DNA of 64,000 nt from Mesobacillus jeotgali (GCF_002874535.1 NZ_CP025025.1:1969526-2033525), one strand, 5' to 3'; shown: positions 8,891 to 18,041, numbered from the stretch's first letter. Notes: a model not told the origin generated them from the letters alone. Made by a program: numbers and translations.

Positions 8891-10343
8891 GCAGCCATTT
8901 TCTGAAAAAATCAATCTGGCGCAGCAAGCATTATTTTCTGGTGAAATGAATAAAGAAGGACTCCAGGAATTATTTAAGAGTTACGCGGATGTGACCGTAA
9001 CGAGCTATAAGCAGACGGGTGAGTCTGTAGCAGTCATTTACTGCGAAGGCATGGTGGATGGAAATCAATTGAATGAGTATTATAACGGTGTCATTACCTT
9101 TCTTACCACCAGGGGAAAGGTTGTGGATACACAAAAGGATTTGCCGCCTGTAATCAGTATTGTTGAGGTTCCTGCTTTATTTGATAAAGTGTTTTCAGGT
9201 TTCCTTGTTATTTTTCAGAACGGCAGAAAGCATTTCTGGGCAATCGACATAGCGAATATACCGAAAAGGACACCTGAGGAGTCAAAAACAGAAACATCGA
9301 TCAAAGGACCAAAAGATTCTTTTACAGAGGAATTGAACACGAATATTTCCCTGATTAGAAAAAGAATCAAAAGTCCACTGCTTTTAAATGAAATTTTCTC
9401 AATAGGTTCGATATCGAAAACCAAGGTATCGATTCTGTATTTATCCGATAAGGTGAATCATGAAGCGTTGAATGAAGTAAGAGAACGATTGAACAAGATT
9501 GAGACGGAAAGCATATTGAGTGCGGGGCAGCTGGAGCAATGGGTTTCAGACCGGACTCTTTCTATCTTTCCTTTAATGGATTATATAACCCGGCCTGATT
9601 TTGCGATTGAATCGATGCTTAGGGGACGATTCATTGTAGCAGTCGATGGTTCACCAATGGTATTGATTGGTCCGGCTAATTTCACTGAATTAACAAAGTC
9701 ACCTGAGGATCTGCACTTCCCGTATTACTTTGTATTGTTCCAGAGGGTTTTACGAATAGTAGGAATCCTCATTTCAATTTACCTCCCGGGATTTTGGATT
9801 GCGATCGCGAGCGTGAATGTCGACCAACTGCCTTTTCCGCTGCTGGCAACTGTGGTGGTCTCGAGACAGGGATTGCCTTTTCCAGGCGCATTGGAGGCAT
9901 TATTCATTCTTATTTTGTTTGAATTGCTAAGGGAAGCAGGAATAAGGATGCCAATAGCAGTAGGGCAAACGATATCAATCGTTGGCGGTCTGATCATTGG
10001 GGATGCAGCCATCAGGGCGGGCCTCGCTTCGCCAACCATCATTGTCATCATTGCTTTGACTGCAGTAGCCACATACACACTTGTCAATCAATCATTAACA
10101 GGAACGGTCACAGTCCTTCGTTTCCTGATTTTAATCATGGCAACCTTCTTAGGAATATATGGCGTTTTTATCGGTTCATTTGCCGTCCTGGTTTATTTGT
10201 GTCAGTTAGAGTCGTTCAAACTTAACTATATGGAGCCCATTGTGTCGCTAAGGCCTAAGGAAATTCTTTCAGCCTTGCTGATTAACCCTTATAAAACAAA
10301 GAACTTTTCTGCATCTATGTTAAACAAGGGGAGAAAGAGATGA
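8883..10343 (+). CDS. germinant receptor A subunit (GerA family)
   Basis: A 486-residue protein. It has a hydrophilic N-terminal region of about 280 residues with the family block DYITRPDFAIESMLRGRF and the PMVLIGPANFTE motif. About five membrane helices follow, including LPFPLLATVVVSRQGLPFP and LREAGIRMPIAVGQTISIVG, the most conserved part of GerA proteins. It acts with the B and C subunits in the spore inner membrane to trigger germination. It overlaps the gene before by eight bases and the gene after by four. Confidence 0.95.
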   Translation: MSEQPFSEKINLAQQALFSGEMNKEGLQELFKSYADVTVTSYKQTGESVAVIYCEGMVDGNQLNEYYNGVITFLTTRGKVVDTQKDLPPVISIVEVPALFDKVFSGFLVIFQNGRKHFWAIDIANIPKRTPEESKTETSIKGPKDSFTEELNTNISLIRKRIKSPLLLNEIFSIGSISKTKVSILYLSDKVNHEALNEVRERLNKIETESILSAGQLEQWVSDRTLSIFPLMDYITRPDFAIESMLRGRFIVAVDGSPMVLIGPANFTELTKSPEDLHFPYYFVLFQRVLRIVGILISIYLPGFWIAIASVNVDQLPFPLLATVVVSRQGLPFPGALEALFILILFELLREAGIRMPIAVGQTISIVGGLIIGDAAIRAGLASPTIIVIIALTAVATYTLVNQSLTGTVTVLRFLILIMATFLGIYGVFIGSFAVLVYLCQLESFKLNYMEPIVSLRPKEILSALLINPYKTKNFSASMLNKGRKR

Positions 10344-11479
10344 TTACGTTTGCAAGGAACCTTTCGTTTGTTACGGTTATGATCATTCTTATTTTACAAA
10401 CAGGTTGTACGGACATCAAAGAAACTCAGGATTTGAACTATGCTACGGCCATCGGGGTGGATTATAAAGATGGGAAATATCATACCTATATTCAATTGGT
10501 GGATCTAATGAAGGTTGCTAAAACTGAGGGTGGTGATAGTTCACCAGCCAAAATGTGGGTATCGAAAGCGGAGGGCGAAATCTTTATTGATTCGTTTTTT
10601 GAAATTTATAAGACGGCTCAGGAGAGATTCGTATGGGCCCACGTCACAGCAATTGTCCTATCTGAAGCTGCTTTACAGCAAGGATTCCAGGAAATCTTTG
10701 ATGGTCTGACCCGTTACCACGAGTTCCGATTGACCCCCTGGGTTTATGGTACGAACGAATCGATCGAGGACATCCTATCAACTAAGGGATTTTTTGGTCA
10801 AACTTCTCTGAATACAATCTTGCATCATCCCGAATCCATTTTTCAACAAAGCTCTGAACTTAAACCAATACAGTTATTCGAATTGGCGAGACAGATATAC
10901 GAACCAGCCTTTACTGCCAATCTTCCATCTCTTTCAATCAATAGAAGCCAATGGAAGGAAGCGGAAAAGAAAGAAGCCAAACTGTATTTGAATGGTGCCT
11001 ATTTTATTAAAAATGATGAGTATAAGGGCTTTTTTTCCACAAAAGAATTAAAGGGATTGCGATGGACCACTCCTGAGATGGAGAGAATCCAGGTTTTGAT
11101 CCCAAATGAGGGGGGACCGTCATTTCTAACAGTGTTTGAAGACCCAAAAGTGAAGTATGTCAGCAATGGTTCGGAAGTCGACATTATGGTCAATGTTAAA
11201 GGGAATCTTGCCAATCGGGAAAACAACAAGAATCTAAAACTGGCTGAAATGAAGGAGTTATGTGAGTCAATCATCAAAAAAGAAATTCAGGGACAATATG
11301 AGTTAGGAATAGAACAGAAAACAGATTTCTTAAACTTAGAACATGTCCTTTACCGTCAAAGCTGGAGAAAAACCGCCAAATTGACACAAGCGAGTTTGAA
11401 CAAAGTGAAAGTGAACGTTGACATTGTTCATTCAGGAGCTTTGACAAACCGAATGATCGAGATGAAAGATTTGGATTGA
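10340..11479 (+). CDS. germinant receptor C subunit (GerC lipoprotein)
   Basis: A 379-residue Ger(x)C-family lipoprotein. The signal peptide ends in the lipobox LQTGC (Cys near residue 24), followed by the family opening DIKETQDLNYATAIGVDY. It would be anchored on the outer face of the inner spore membrane with subunits A and B. The ATG overlaps the stop of the A gene (ATGA). The usual domains appear complete. A malic-enzyme fragment begins 26 bases after its stop. Confidence 0.93.
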   Translation: MITFARNLSFVTVMIILILQTGCTDIKETQDLNYATAIGVDYKDGKYHTYIQLVDLMKVAKTEGGDSSPAKMWVSKAEGEIFIDSFFEIYKTAQERFVWAHVTAIVLSEAALQQGFQEIFDGLTRYHEFRLTPWVYGTNESIEDILSTKGFFGQTSLNTILHHPESIFQQSSELKPIQLFELARQIYEPAFTANLPSLSINRSQWKEAEKKEAKLYLNGAYFIKNDEYKGFFSTKELKGLRWTTPEMERIQVLIPNEGGPSFLTVFEDPKVKYVSNGSEVDIMVNVKGNLANRENNKNLKLAEMKELCESIIKKEIQGQYELGIEQKTDFLNLEHVLYRQSWRKTAKLTQASLNKVKVNVDIVHSGALTNRMIEMKDLD

Positions 11480-11504
11480 AGAGTGTTCTTCCCGTCAAAG
11501 TGTC

Positions 11505-11791
11505 AATTGGGCTCGGAGCCATCGTAGCGGGAGAGGATATCATTTCAAAAGGCATGTTCACTGCAGCTGCAAACGCTGTTGCTGACATGTGCTGAAATGA
11601 TAAACCGGGCGCAATACTACTGCCTAACATAAATAAGTTACAGGAAGTGTCTGAAAAAGTTGCAATGGCAGTCATTCATGGTGCTATTAAGGAGAGAGTT
11701 GCCAGGGCAGATATCCATGATGTCTAAAAGGCAGTGGCTGATGCTATGTGGAAACCGATGTATAAAGAGATTAGAAGCATTAAAATTTAAT
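11505..11791 (+). pseudogene. 3' fragment of an NAD-malic enzyme gene
   Basis: This stretch aligns without large gaps to the last 95 codons of the intact malic enzyme gene (from about 17511 to 17793). It shares [18 protein letters not shown] and the terminal MYKEIRSIKI. Two sense codons have become stops: TGC to TGA near 11595 and GCT-GAA to TCT-TAA-type near 11727. Nothing upstream of the C-terminal part remains; the match starts directly after the germination operon. Confidence 0.85.
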
Positions 11792-11805
11792 GGTTGGAAC
11801 ATAAG

Positions 11806-11830
11806 AGCGCAGGGAGGTACCCTGTGCTTT
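11806..11830 (+). repeat. dispersed GC-rich hairpin repeat (AGCGCAGGG...CCCTGTGCTTT), copy 1
   Basis: AGCGCAGGG, a short GTA-centred loop and CCCTGTGCTTT form a near-perfect hairpin followed by T-rich DNA. Relatives lie at 19035, 19621, 32946 and 35068, mostly just past gene ends, where they could serve as terminators. Confidence 0.65.
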
Positions 11831-11937
11831 ATCCGCTTTTTACTAGTTTAGTGTAGGTAGGGTTTGCGATGAGTAGATGATTTCGGAATCTTAGAGATTG
11901 ACTTTTTGTTTTGAACCTTTTTTTAGATTTTACAAAA

Positions 11938-12594
11938 TTAAACCCCTTTTTCTTCGAATGCGTGGATTTGTTGGTTATGACCTAACACGATGAGAATATC
12001 ATTTGGGCAGATTACTTCTTCAACTGAAGGGGAAACAATAAAGTCTTCTCCTCGCTGGATTCCGATGATATTACAGCCGTAATTGGCCCTGACATTCAGC
12101 TCATTTAATGTTTTGTCCGTTACCTTTTTTGTAGAGATTATTTCTGCAATGCTGTGGTTCTTGGAAAGCTCAATAAAATCAACAATCTTATCGGAAGTAA
12201 CATGGTGGGCGATTCTCTTGGCCATTTCCCTTTCAGGGTGAATGACACGATCGGCTCCGATTTTCTCTAATACTTTTTGGTGATTCTCACTTAATGCTTT
12301 CACCCAAACTTGTTTGACACCCAATTCCTTTAGCAACAATGTTGTGAGGATACTAGCCTCAATATTACCGCCGAAGGATACAATGGCAATGTCTACATTT
12401 TTTAAGCCCAATTCTTTTAGAGTATTTTCGTTAATGGCATTGGCAACAACTGCATGGGTTGCAAACTGGCTAAACCGGTTGACTCTTTCCTCGTCCTTAT
12501 CCACAGCCAATACCTCGAACCCAAGATGGTGAAATTCTTCAACTAGGCTTCCGCCAAAACGGCCAAGACCTATCACAGCAAATAACTTTCTCAT
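11938..12594 (-). CDS. ktrA: potassium channel regulatory subunit, KtrA/KtrC type
   Basis: A 218-residue RCK protein. The N-terminal Rossmann fold opens with FAVIGLGRFGGSL and has the acidic AVDKD after strand 2. The ASILTTLLLKELGV and EKIGADRVIHPEREMAKRIA blocks match KtrA/KtrC. The C-terminal RCK_C domain, which in this family binds cyclic di-AMP, ends VLGHNQQIHAFEEKG, closer to KtrA than KtrC. It gates a KtrB/KtrD channel in potassium uptake and osmotic adaptation. No channel gene is adjacent, as for KtrC of B. subtilis. The ATG follows a perfect AGGAGG. Confidence 0.85.
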   Translation of the reverse strand: MRKLFAVIGLGRFGGSLVEEFHHLGFEVLAVDKDEERVNRFSQFATHAVVANAINENTLKELGLKNVDIAIVSFGGNIEASILTTLLLKELGVKQVWVKALSENHQKVLEKIGADRVIHPEREMAKRIAHHVTSDKIVDFIELSKNHSIAEIISTKKVTDKTLNELNVRANYGCNIIGIQRGEDFIVSPSVEEVICPNDILIVLGHNQQIHAFEEKGV

Positions 12595-12638
12595 TATGCG
12601 ATTCCTCCTGATTTAAATCCTAATAACAGGGCTCATTT

Positions 12639-13130
12639 TTAGTATGCCAATTCCTCATATTTATTTTTAATAAAATGAAAGAAAAGGATTAATAGGATGG
12701 CTGCTGCTGGGTAAACGGGAATGGAATACAAGATCTTCCAACCTGTATAAATTAAGGCGTTATTTTTCACACAAATCCATTCATAAAATAATGAAAATCC
12801 TGTCCATCCTAAAATATAAAAAACTGTTTTTTTACCGTATATTTCGAACTTGTCGTAAAAATAAAGAAAAACTAATGAAGCACAAGGATACATGAATAAA
12901 TGAAATAGTGCACCAGAAAGTTCGTATGTTGGATTATCACCAAAATAGTAGGCCTTAAAAGGGGTTGCGATTAAAAAGTAGTCAATTGATGAAACGAGAA
13001 ATATGTTATAAATCCAGATAAGAAGGACGATCACTGGCCTGAAGTATTTCCGGATGGGCCAAAATGTTAATAATGCAGCAATGGAAGAGATCAGAAAAAA
13101 CCATTCATTCCAATCGTATTTTACATTCAT
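12639..13130 (-). CDS. CBO0543 family membrane protein
   Basis: A 163-residue protein with five hydrophobic helices and the pattern of CBO0543-type proteins (LIWIYNIFLVSSIDYFLIAT, then FMYPCASLVFLYFYDK and TGWKILYSIPVYP). The family is found in spore-formers and has no known function. Its ATG overlaps the end of the upstream minus-strand gene by four bases, so the two are translationally coupled. Confidence 0.75.
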   Translation of the reverse strand: MNVKYDWNEWFFLISSIAALLTFWPIRKYFRPVIVLLIWIYNIFLVSSIDYFLIATPFKAYYFGDNPTYELSGALFHLFMYPCASLVFLYFYDKFEIYGKKTVFYILGWTGFSLFYEWICVKNNALIYTGWKILYSIPVYPAAAILLILFFHFIKNKYEELAY

Positions 13131-13600
13131 TTGTATTTTCCTCCTTTATAAAGTAAGATGCGGAATCCCTTCATAAAGCCAATCAGCAATATAAGAGCCC
13201 CGAACCAAACGGAAGGTGACCACCAGAACTTCCAATTCACATGAATCAATACACCTAAAAAATGGTGCAGCCATTCTAGGCTTGTTAATATAGATACAAA
13301 CAAAATCATTAAGAGGCCCTTTTTGTACCATGTATCGGTGATCAGATAATAATCCAGAAATAGAACTATAATCACTGGGAAGAGGATAGTTCGACTAAAA
13401 AAATGAGACATTTCAAGAGGTAAGTGTTCAGGGATGTACAGAGTTTTAAAATTCATATAACATAGCGCAGAGAAATTCTGAGTGATGTAAGAAGCAATAA
13501 ACCAATAAGCAGTGAGCTCAAGAATGTGGAGATTTTTCTTTTTCTTACTGAAAAAAAGTAAAGTGATTCCGTTTAATAAGAGATAAATGAACAATATCAT
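13127..13600 (-). CDS. membrane protein paired with the CBO0543-like gene
   Basis: A 157-residue protein with about five hydrophobic helices. It has the same general build as its downstream neighbour (a LPLEMSHFFSRTILFPVIIV block, then LLMILFVSILTSLEWLHH), so it is probably a distant member of the same family. The two genes overlap by four bases and likely form one operon. Function unknown. Confidence 0.65.
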   Translation of the reverse strand: MILFIYLLLNGITLLFFSKKKKNLHILELTAYWFIASYITQNFSALCYMNFKTLYIPEHLPLEMSHFFSRTILFPVIIVLFLDYYLITDTWYKKGLLMILFVSILTSLEWLHHFLGVLIHVNWKFWWSPSVWFGALILLIGFMKGFRILLYKGGKYK

Positions 13601-13622
13601 ATAATAATCTCCTTATTTGCCT

Positions 13623-13670
13623 ATTCCCTTACCGATGGCTAAGAGCCTTTCTCGCGATTGGTAAGGGAAT
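13623..13670. promoter_or_regulatory. long hairpin upstream of the CBO0543-like operon
   Basis: ATTCCCTTACCGAT and ATTGGTAAGGGAAT form a 14 bp stem (one G-U pair) around a 20-base loop, 22 bases before the start of the minus-strand operon. There is no T run on either side, so it is less like a terminator than a leader structure or operator. Confidence 0.5.
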
Positions 13671-13964
13671 CTTCAGTTGAAAACGATAGAGGCCATAATG
13701 ACTTATTGTCACCAAAATTAATCACAATATGTTTCCCTCTAACAATTATTCGGATAATTATTACATTAACAAAAGACCGTTAAATTCTAGTCTGACATTC
13801 TATGTACAACTTTTTATAAATGAGTAAATTGGAACTCCGCTTTATTAAAAAAAGATTGTTCAAGTGTGTGATTTCCCTGCCGTGTATCCTTTGCCTCATC
13901 ACCACAGAGAATGACACTTTTTTACTCTAAAATTACAGTTCCTTAACAAATCGCGAGATAAGAC
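13671..13964. other. AT-rich intergenic DNA upstream of ftsZ
   Basis: No gene, clear promoter or repeat is visible. The region separates the minus-strand membrane-protein operon from ftsZ. Confidence 0.5.
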
Positions 13965-13988
13965 AGGATTTCCAGGCCGGTGTCGAAT
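13965..13988 (+). promoter_or_regulatory. candidate sigma-H promoter with an overlapping Spo0A-box-like sequence before ftsZ
   Basis: AGGATTT, ten bases, then GTCGAAT resembles sigma-H promoters (spoVG has AGGATTT, 11 bases, GTGGAAT). The spacer here is one base short. TGTCGAA at 13981-13987 also fits the Spo0A box TGNCGAA, but a 7-mer of this kind should occur about 30 times by chance in 64 kb on both strands. Weak evidence on its own, but notable because B. subtilis ftsAZ has a sigma-H promoter. Confidence 0.35.
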
Positions 13989-14046
13989 TTTATAAGTATA
14001 GAGATAAATAGGGGGCAAGATCTGAAGCTAATTAGGGGGACTGTAA

Positions 14047-15381
14047 ATGCTAGAATTTGAAAACAATATCGATCAATTTGCCACTATAAAAGTAATTGGG
14101 GTTGGCGGCGGAGGCAATAATGCTGTGAACCGGATGATTGAGGACGGCGTGCAGGGAGTGGAATTCATTGCTGTGAATACAGATGCGCAGGCTCTTAACA
14201 TGTCAAAAGCTGAAGTCACGATGCAAATCGGCGGTTCGCTGACCAGGGGCCTGGGGGCCGGCGCCAAACCTGAAATCGGCAGAAAGGCTGTCGAGGAAAG
14301 CAGGCAGCAGATCAAGGATGCCCTGCAAGGTGCGGACATGGTATTCGTAACGGCCGGTATGGGAGGCGGAACCGGGACCGGAGCTGCGCCAGAGATTGCC
14401 CATATCGCACGCGAACTTGGTGCACTTACAATTGGAGTGGTGACTCGTCCGTTCACTTTTGAAGGCCGCAAGCGGGCACAAAATGCGGCAGCCGGAATTG
14501 AAGAGATGAAGAAAGCCGTTAATACATTAATCATCATTCCAAACGAGCGACTGCTGGAAATCGTCGACAGGAAAACACCAATGATTGAAGCCTTCCGTGA
14601 GGCGGACAATGTCCTCAGGCAGGGTGTCCAGGGCATTTCCGACTTGATCGCCGTGCCAGGCATGATTAACCTTGACTTTGCTGACGTGAAAACGATCATG
14701 TCCAACAGAGGAACGGCGCTTATGGGTATCGGTGTAGCTTCAGGCGAAGACCGTGCTGTCGAAGCTGCCAAAAAGGCGATCTCCTCGCCTTTGCTTGAAA
14801 CAAGTATCAATGGTGCGAAGGGAGTTCTGATGAACATCACAGGCGGCATGAACCTCAGTTTGTATGAAGTCCAGGAAGCGGCCGATATTGTAGCGGCTGC
14901 AACAGACGACCAGCTTAACATGATTTTCGGCTCAGTCATCAATGAAAATCTGGATAAAGAAATCATGGTGACCGTGATTGCGACCGGCTTCGATCCTAAT
15001 GAGGAGGAAGCTCCGCTGTCGAACTCATCTCGCCGACCAGGAGACATGATTGCCAATTCCCGTGAGCAATACCAATCTCAGTCAAGAAGGCGAGAGCCTG
15101 TTGTCCATGCAGAAACGGGGGATTACGGCCGAGGCCAAAACTATAGCCAGTCCGGCGGTTATGAGCAATCTAGAGAATACAACCAACCTGGCACCTACAG
15201 CCAATCCGGAGAATACAACCAATCCGGCAGCTACGGCCAATCCGATAACTACAACCAATCTGGAAATTACAGCCAGCCGCCTGCCTACGAAGAGTCTGAG
15301 AAATACGAACGGAATACCCAGCATCAAGACGACTCGCTTGAAATTCCATCGTTCTTGCGGAAGCGAAGCAGAAGGCGGTAA
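14047..15381 (+). CDS. ftsZ: cell division protein FtsZ, unlinked copy with an expanded repeat linker
   Basis: A 444-residue tubulin-like GTPase that forms the division ring. The GTP-binding core is complete: [14 protein letters not shown] near residue 15, the tubulin signature GGGTGTG near residue 104, and the catalytic T7 loop [11 protein letters not shown] near residue 212. The C-terminal tail [14 protein letters not shown] keeps the peptide that binds FtsA, SepF, EzrA and ZapA. The linker (residues about 330-430) is longer than in the usual protein of about 380 residues and holds ten hexapeptide repeats of the xYxQSG type. No ftsA or other division gene is near, although ftsAZ is normally conserved in Bacilli. 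Codon use is more GC-rich than in its neighbours. Function as an active FtsZ is likely; whether it is a second copy needs the rest of the genome. Confidence 0.95.
   Translation: MLEFENNIDQFATIKVIGVGGGGNNAVNRMIEDGVQGVEFIAVNTDAQALNMSKAEVTMQIGGSLTRGLGAGAKPEIGRKAVEESRQQIKDALQGADMVFVTAGMGGGTGTGAAPEIAHIARELGALTIGVVTRPFTFEGRKRAQNAAAGIEEMKKAVNTLIIIPNERLLEIVDRKTPMIEAFREADNVLRQGVQGISDLIAVPGMINLDFADVKTIMSNRGTALMGIGVASGEDRAVEAAKKAISSPLLETSINGAKGVLMNITGGMNLSLYEVQEAADIVAAATDDQLNMIFGSVINENLDKEIMVTVIATGFDPNEEEAPLSNSSRRPGDMIANSREQYQSQSRRREPVVHAETGDYGRGQNYSQSGGYEQSREYNQPGTYSQSGEYNQSGSYGQSDNYNQSGNYSQPPAYEESEKYERNTQHQDDSLEIPSFLRKRSRRR
15139..15318 (+). repeat. 18-base tandem repeat encoding the hexapeptide linker of FtsZ
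   Basis: Ten consecutive hexapeptides ([60 protein letters not shown]) give a Tyr/Gln/Ser/Asn-rich disordered linker. The DNA repeat is clear at 18 bases, suggesting growth by slippage. Confidence 0.9.
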
Positions 15382-15391
15382 TCCAAGGTGC

Positions 15392-15424
15392 AAAAGGCCA
15401 AATCATTTGTGATTTGGCCTTTTT
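15392..15424 (+). terminator. intrinsic terminator of ftsZ
   Basis: AAAAGGCCAAATC pairs with GATTTGGCCTTTT over a short loop, followed by T residues, 11 bases after the ftsZ stop. Confidence 0.9.
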
Positions 15425-15555
15425 GAATAGTTGGAACCATTCAAACGGGGACGGATACCTATCAAAAATCGTTAAGTTGGATTGTAAAAAAAGAATGTTT
15501 TAGTACAAGAAAAAGCGAATTGAGTAGGTAGATTATAAATAAAAAAAGAAGGATG

Positions 15556-15606
15556 GGATTACTCTTACTAACTGGTGCGACGATTCAAGAGGGTAATCCA
15601 CTTTTT
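15556..15606 (+). terminator. possible second terminator-like hairpin
   Basis: GGATTACTCT and GAGGGTAATCC form a stem (with G-U pairs) around a long loop and are followed by CTTTTTG. No gene lies between it and the ftsZ terminator. Confidence 0.4.
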
Positions 15607-15704
15607 GTATTTAATTCCTTTTTAAATTAATAGAGTTTAGTGGAGGAATGGGTTTTGAAAAAACAGGAAGTCTAATCCCTATTTGAGTGACCAGCAAGAC
15701 ATAT

Positions 15705-15896
15705 AATAAGCGGAGATTCTCCGGTTAGACTGTGGAATAGAGCATGAGTAGGTGTAAATAAGCGGAGAATTTCCGGTTAAGTGGAGCAAAGTTGCCCATT
15801 TTCCTGTTTTTCGAGTCGATAGTCGGAATTTCTCCGTCTATTTGAGCTATTTATAGAGCTTTTTTGAAATTAGGGGTAATTTTTCCGCTTATTTTT
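15705..15896. repeat. intergenic array, family A copy 1 (AATAAGCGGA, 52 bp period)
   Basis: Two direct units beginning AATAAGCGGAGA lie exactly 52 bp apart (15705, 15757). They are followed by two inverted units containing TCCG and CTATTT/CTTATTT, 51 bp apart (15833, 15884). Each unit core is self-complementary (CGGAGA..TCTCCG). The same arrangement with the same distances occurs at 62412-62603. It lies upstream of the malic enzyme gene. No coding potential. Confidence 0.85.
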
Positions 15897-16104
15897 CAAC
15901 TTGCCGCTGATTCTCTAATTCAGGCCGTGAAGGTCCGCTCTTATATAGCTGGTGGGGGAAGAAATAATGGCTCTTTAATAGGTTTTCTTGAAAAATATGA
16001 CTCCCAGTTTTTTAGGTTTGGACTGATGCTCTGCTCCCACTTTTATCAACATGTGAAAAGGGTATACATAATTAAGTACCTTACACATGAAAGAGGGGAG
16101 ATAG

Positions 16105-17793
16105 ATGGCAAATTCTAATGTAATCCAGACGACGTTAAGAGGAAAGGAGCTTTTGTCGAATCCTTTTTTGAATAAGGGTACCGCTTTTACCAAGAAGGAA
16201 CGGGAGGAGCTGGGACTTGAAGGGTTATTGCCGCCCCAGGTGCTCACACTTGATGAGCAGGTTAAGAGGGTTTATGAGCAGTATTCGATCAGGACCACCA
16301 ACTTATTTAAGAACGGACTCCTTTATGACTTGTATAACCGCAATGTTGTACTCTTTTATCGGCTGCTAAAGGATCATTTGAGTGAAATGCTTCCTATTGT
16401 CTATACTCCAACAGTCGGAGAGGCGATCGAGCAGTATTCGCAGGTTTACCGCCGGCCGGGCGGATTGTATTTGTCGATTGATGACCAGGACGGGATTGAA
16501 ACGGCTTTTAAGAACCTAGGGTATGCTAAAAACGGAATTGATTTAATTGTCGTCACCGATTCGGAAAGCATTCTCGGCATCGGTGACCAGGGGATTGGGG
16601 GCATCAATATCTCAATTGGTAAGCTTGCCGTTTACACAGCGGCAGCCGGCATCAATCCTAGTCGGGTTTTGCCTGTTGTGCTGGATGTCGGGACGAACAA
16701 CAAAGCTTTGGCGGACGATCCGTTTTACATCGGAAACGAGTTCCCGCGGGTCCGCGGCGAGCGTTATGATGAGTTCATTGACGCGTTCGTCTCAACAGCA
16801 AGAAAATTTCATCCTGATGTCCTGCTGCACTGGGAAGACCTTGGCAATGTAAATGCCAGGAAAATTATGCAGAGGTATGGAGATAAGATCCTTACCTTTA
16901 ATGATGATATCCAGGGAACTGGAGCTGTTACCCTTGCTGCCATAAAGTCTGCATTGAAGATGACAGAAACTTCATTGAAGGATCAGCGGATTGTTGTTTT
17001 TGGACCTGGAGCAGCCGGAATTGGTAATGCTGATCAGATGGTGGATACAATGGTATCTGAAGGATTAACGAAGGATGAAGCTTATGACCAGTTCTGGGCA
17101 GTTGATTTTAGAGGGCTTTTGACGGAGGAACACGCTGATGTCTTGGATTTTCAAAAACCATATGTACGCGGAGCTAGTGAAGTGGACGGTTGGGAACGAA
17201 ATGACGAGGGCATCATTCCATTGATGGAAGTGGTCAAAAGGGTGAAACCGACGATTCTGATCGGTACATCTGGACAGGCCGGAGCCTTCTCGGAGGATAT
17301 TATAAAAGAAATGGCGAGGCATACCGAGCGCCCAATCATCATGCCGATGTCCAATCCGACATCACTGGCAGAGGCAGTCCCGGCTGATTTGATTCAGTGG
17401 ACAGAAGGAAGAGCGTTGGTTGCAACGGGTAGTCCGTTTGAGGATGTAGATTACAATGGAGTCTTCTATGAAATCGGCCAGGCGAATAATGCCTTTATCT
17501 TTCCGGGTCTCGGGCTAGGAGCCATCGTGGCAAAAGCCGAAATCATTTCAAAAGGAATGTTCACTGCTGCTGCAGACGCTGTTGCTGACATGTGCTGCAA
17601 TGATAAGCAAGGCGCATCACTCCTGCCTAACATCGATAGGTTACAGGAAGTATCTGAAAAAGTTGCGTTGGCCGTTATCGATGCTGCGATCTCAGAGGGG
17701 AATTCAAGGACAGATATCACTGATGCTGAAAAGGCCGTGGCAGAGGCTATGTGGGAGCCTGTGTATAAAGAGATTAAAAGGATTACCATTTAA
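16105..17793 (+). CDS. NAD-dependent malic enzyme (large MaeA/MalS type)
   Basis: A 562-residue enzyme for oxidative decarboxylation of malate to pyruvate, linking the TCA cycle to pyruvate. The family blocks are complete: the malate-site [12 protein letters not shown] with Tyr near residue 97, [14 protein letters not shown], the metal-site [14 protein letters not shown] near residue 260, the NAD-binding [14 protein letters not shown] near residue 297, and FPGLGLGA near the C-terminus. Length matches MaeA/MalS rather than the 410-residue YtsJ type. The start follows GAGGGGAG. A decayed copy of its 3' end lies at 11505. It has its own terminator at 17884. Confidence 0.95.
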   Translation: MANSNVIQTTLRGKELLSNPFLNKGTAFTKKEREELGLEGLLPPQVLTLDEQVKRVYEQYSIRTTNLFKNGLLYDLYNRNVVLFYRLLKDHLSEMLPIVYTPTVGEAIEQYSQVYRRPGGLYLSIDDQDGIETAFKNLGYAKNGIDLIVVTDSESILGIGDQGIGGINISIGKLAVYTAAAGINPSRVLPVVLDVGTNNKALADDPFYIGNEFPRVRGERYDEFIDAFVSTARKFHPDVLLHWEDLGNVNARKIMQRYGDKILTFNDDIQGTGAVTLAAIKSALKMTETSLKDQRIVVFGPGAAGIGNADQMVDTMVSEGLTKDEAYDQFWAVDFRGLLTEEHADVLDFQKPYVRGASEVDGWERNDEGIIPLMEVVKRVKPTILIGTSGQAGAFSEDIIKEMARHTERPIIMPMSNPTSLAEAVPADLIQWTEGRALVATGSPFEDVDYNGVFYEIGQANNAFIFPGLGLGAIVAKAEIISKGMFTAAADAVADMCCNDKQGASLLPNIDRLQEVSEKVALAVIDAAISEGNSRTDITDAEKAVAEAMWEPVYKEIKRITI

Positions 17794-17883
17794 TTGTTGT
17801 TATAAGTTAACTTGGATTCTCACACTTTTTTTAAAAAAAGTGCTGGTGGATTTCGTACAAACATTTATACCAGATTGCTATCA

Positions 17884-17912
17884 GGCCAATTCACTTTAGA
17901 ATTGGCTTTTTT
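17884..17912 (+). terminator. intrinsic terminator of the malic enzyme gene
   Basis: GGCCAATTC and GAATTGGC form a stem with a six-base loop followed by TTTTTT. A 20-base A/T palindrome (CACT7A7GTG type) lies about 60 bases upstream. Confidence 0.85.
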
Positions 17913-18041
17913 GTTATTGATATTTTTTTGCCGTGATGGTAGCTGTTTACTTCACTATTAATCCTTGATGAATCAAAAATAGGTGTCTTATATGTCGTAA
18001 GTCATTTGCCACTCATATTTGAAAGTTGAAACAAAATCTGA

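Noticed and set aside
9779-10087. Antisense open frame of 102 residues in the germinant receptor A gene
   Set aside because: Shadow frame opposite a conserved membrane region; no ribosome site.
14073-15056. Long 327-residue open frame opposite ftsZ
   Set aside because: It is the antisense shadow of the GC-rich ftsZ gene, with low-complexity Ser/Ala/Pro composition and no ribosome site.
15864-16118. Open frame of 84 residues before malic enzyme
   Set aside because: It starts inside the family A repeat array, overlaps the malic enzyme ribosome site and start, and has no family likeness.
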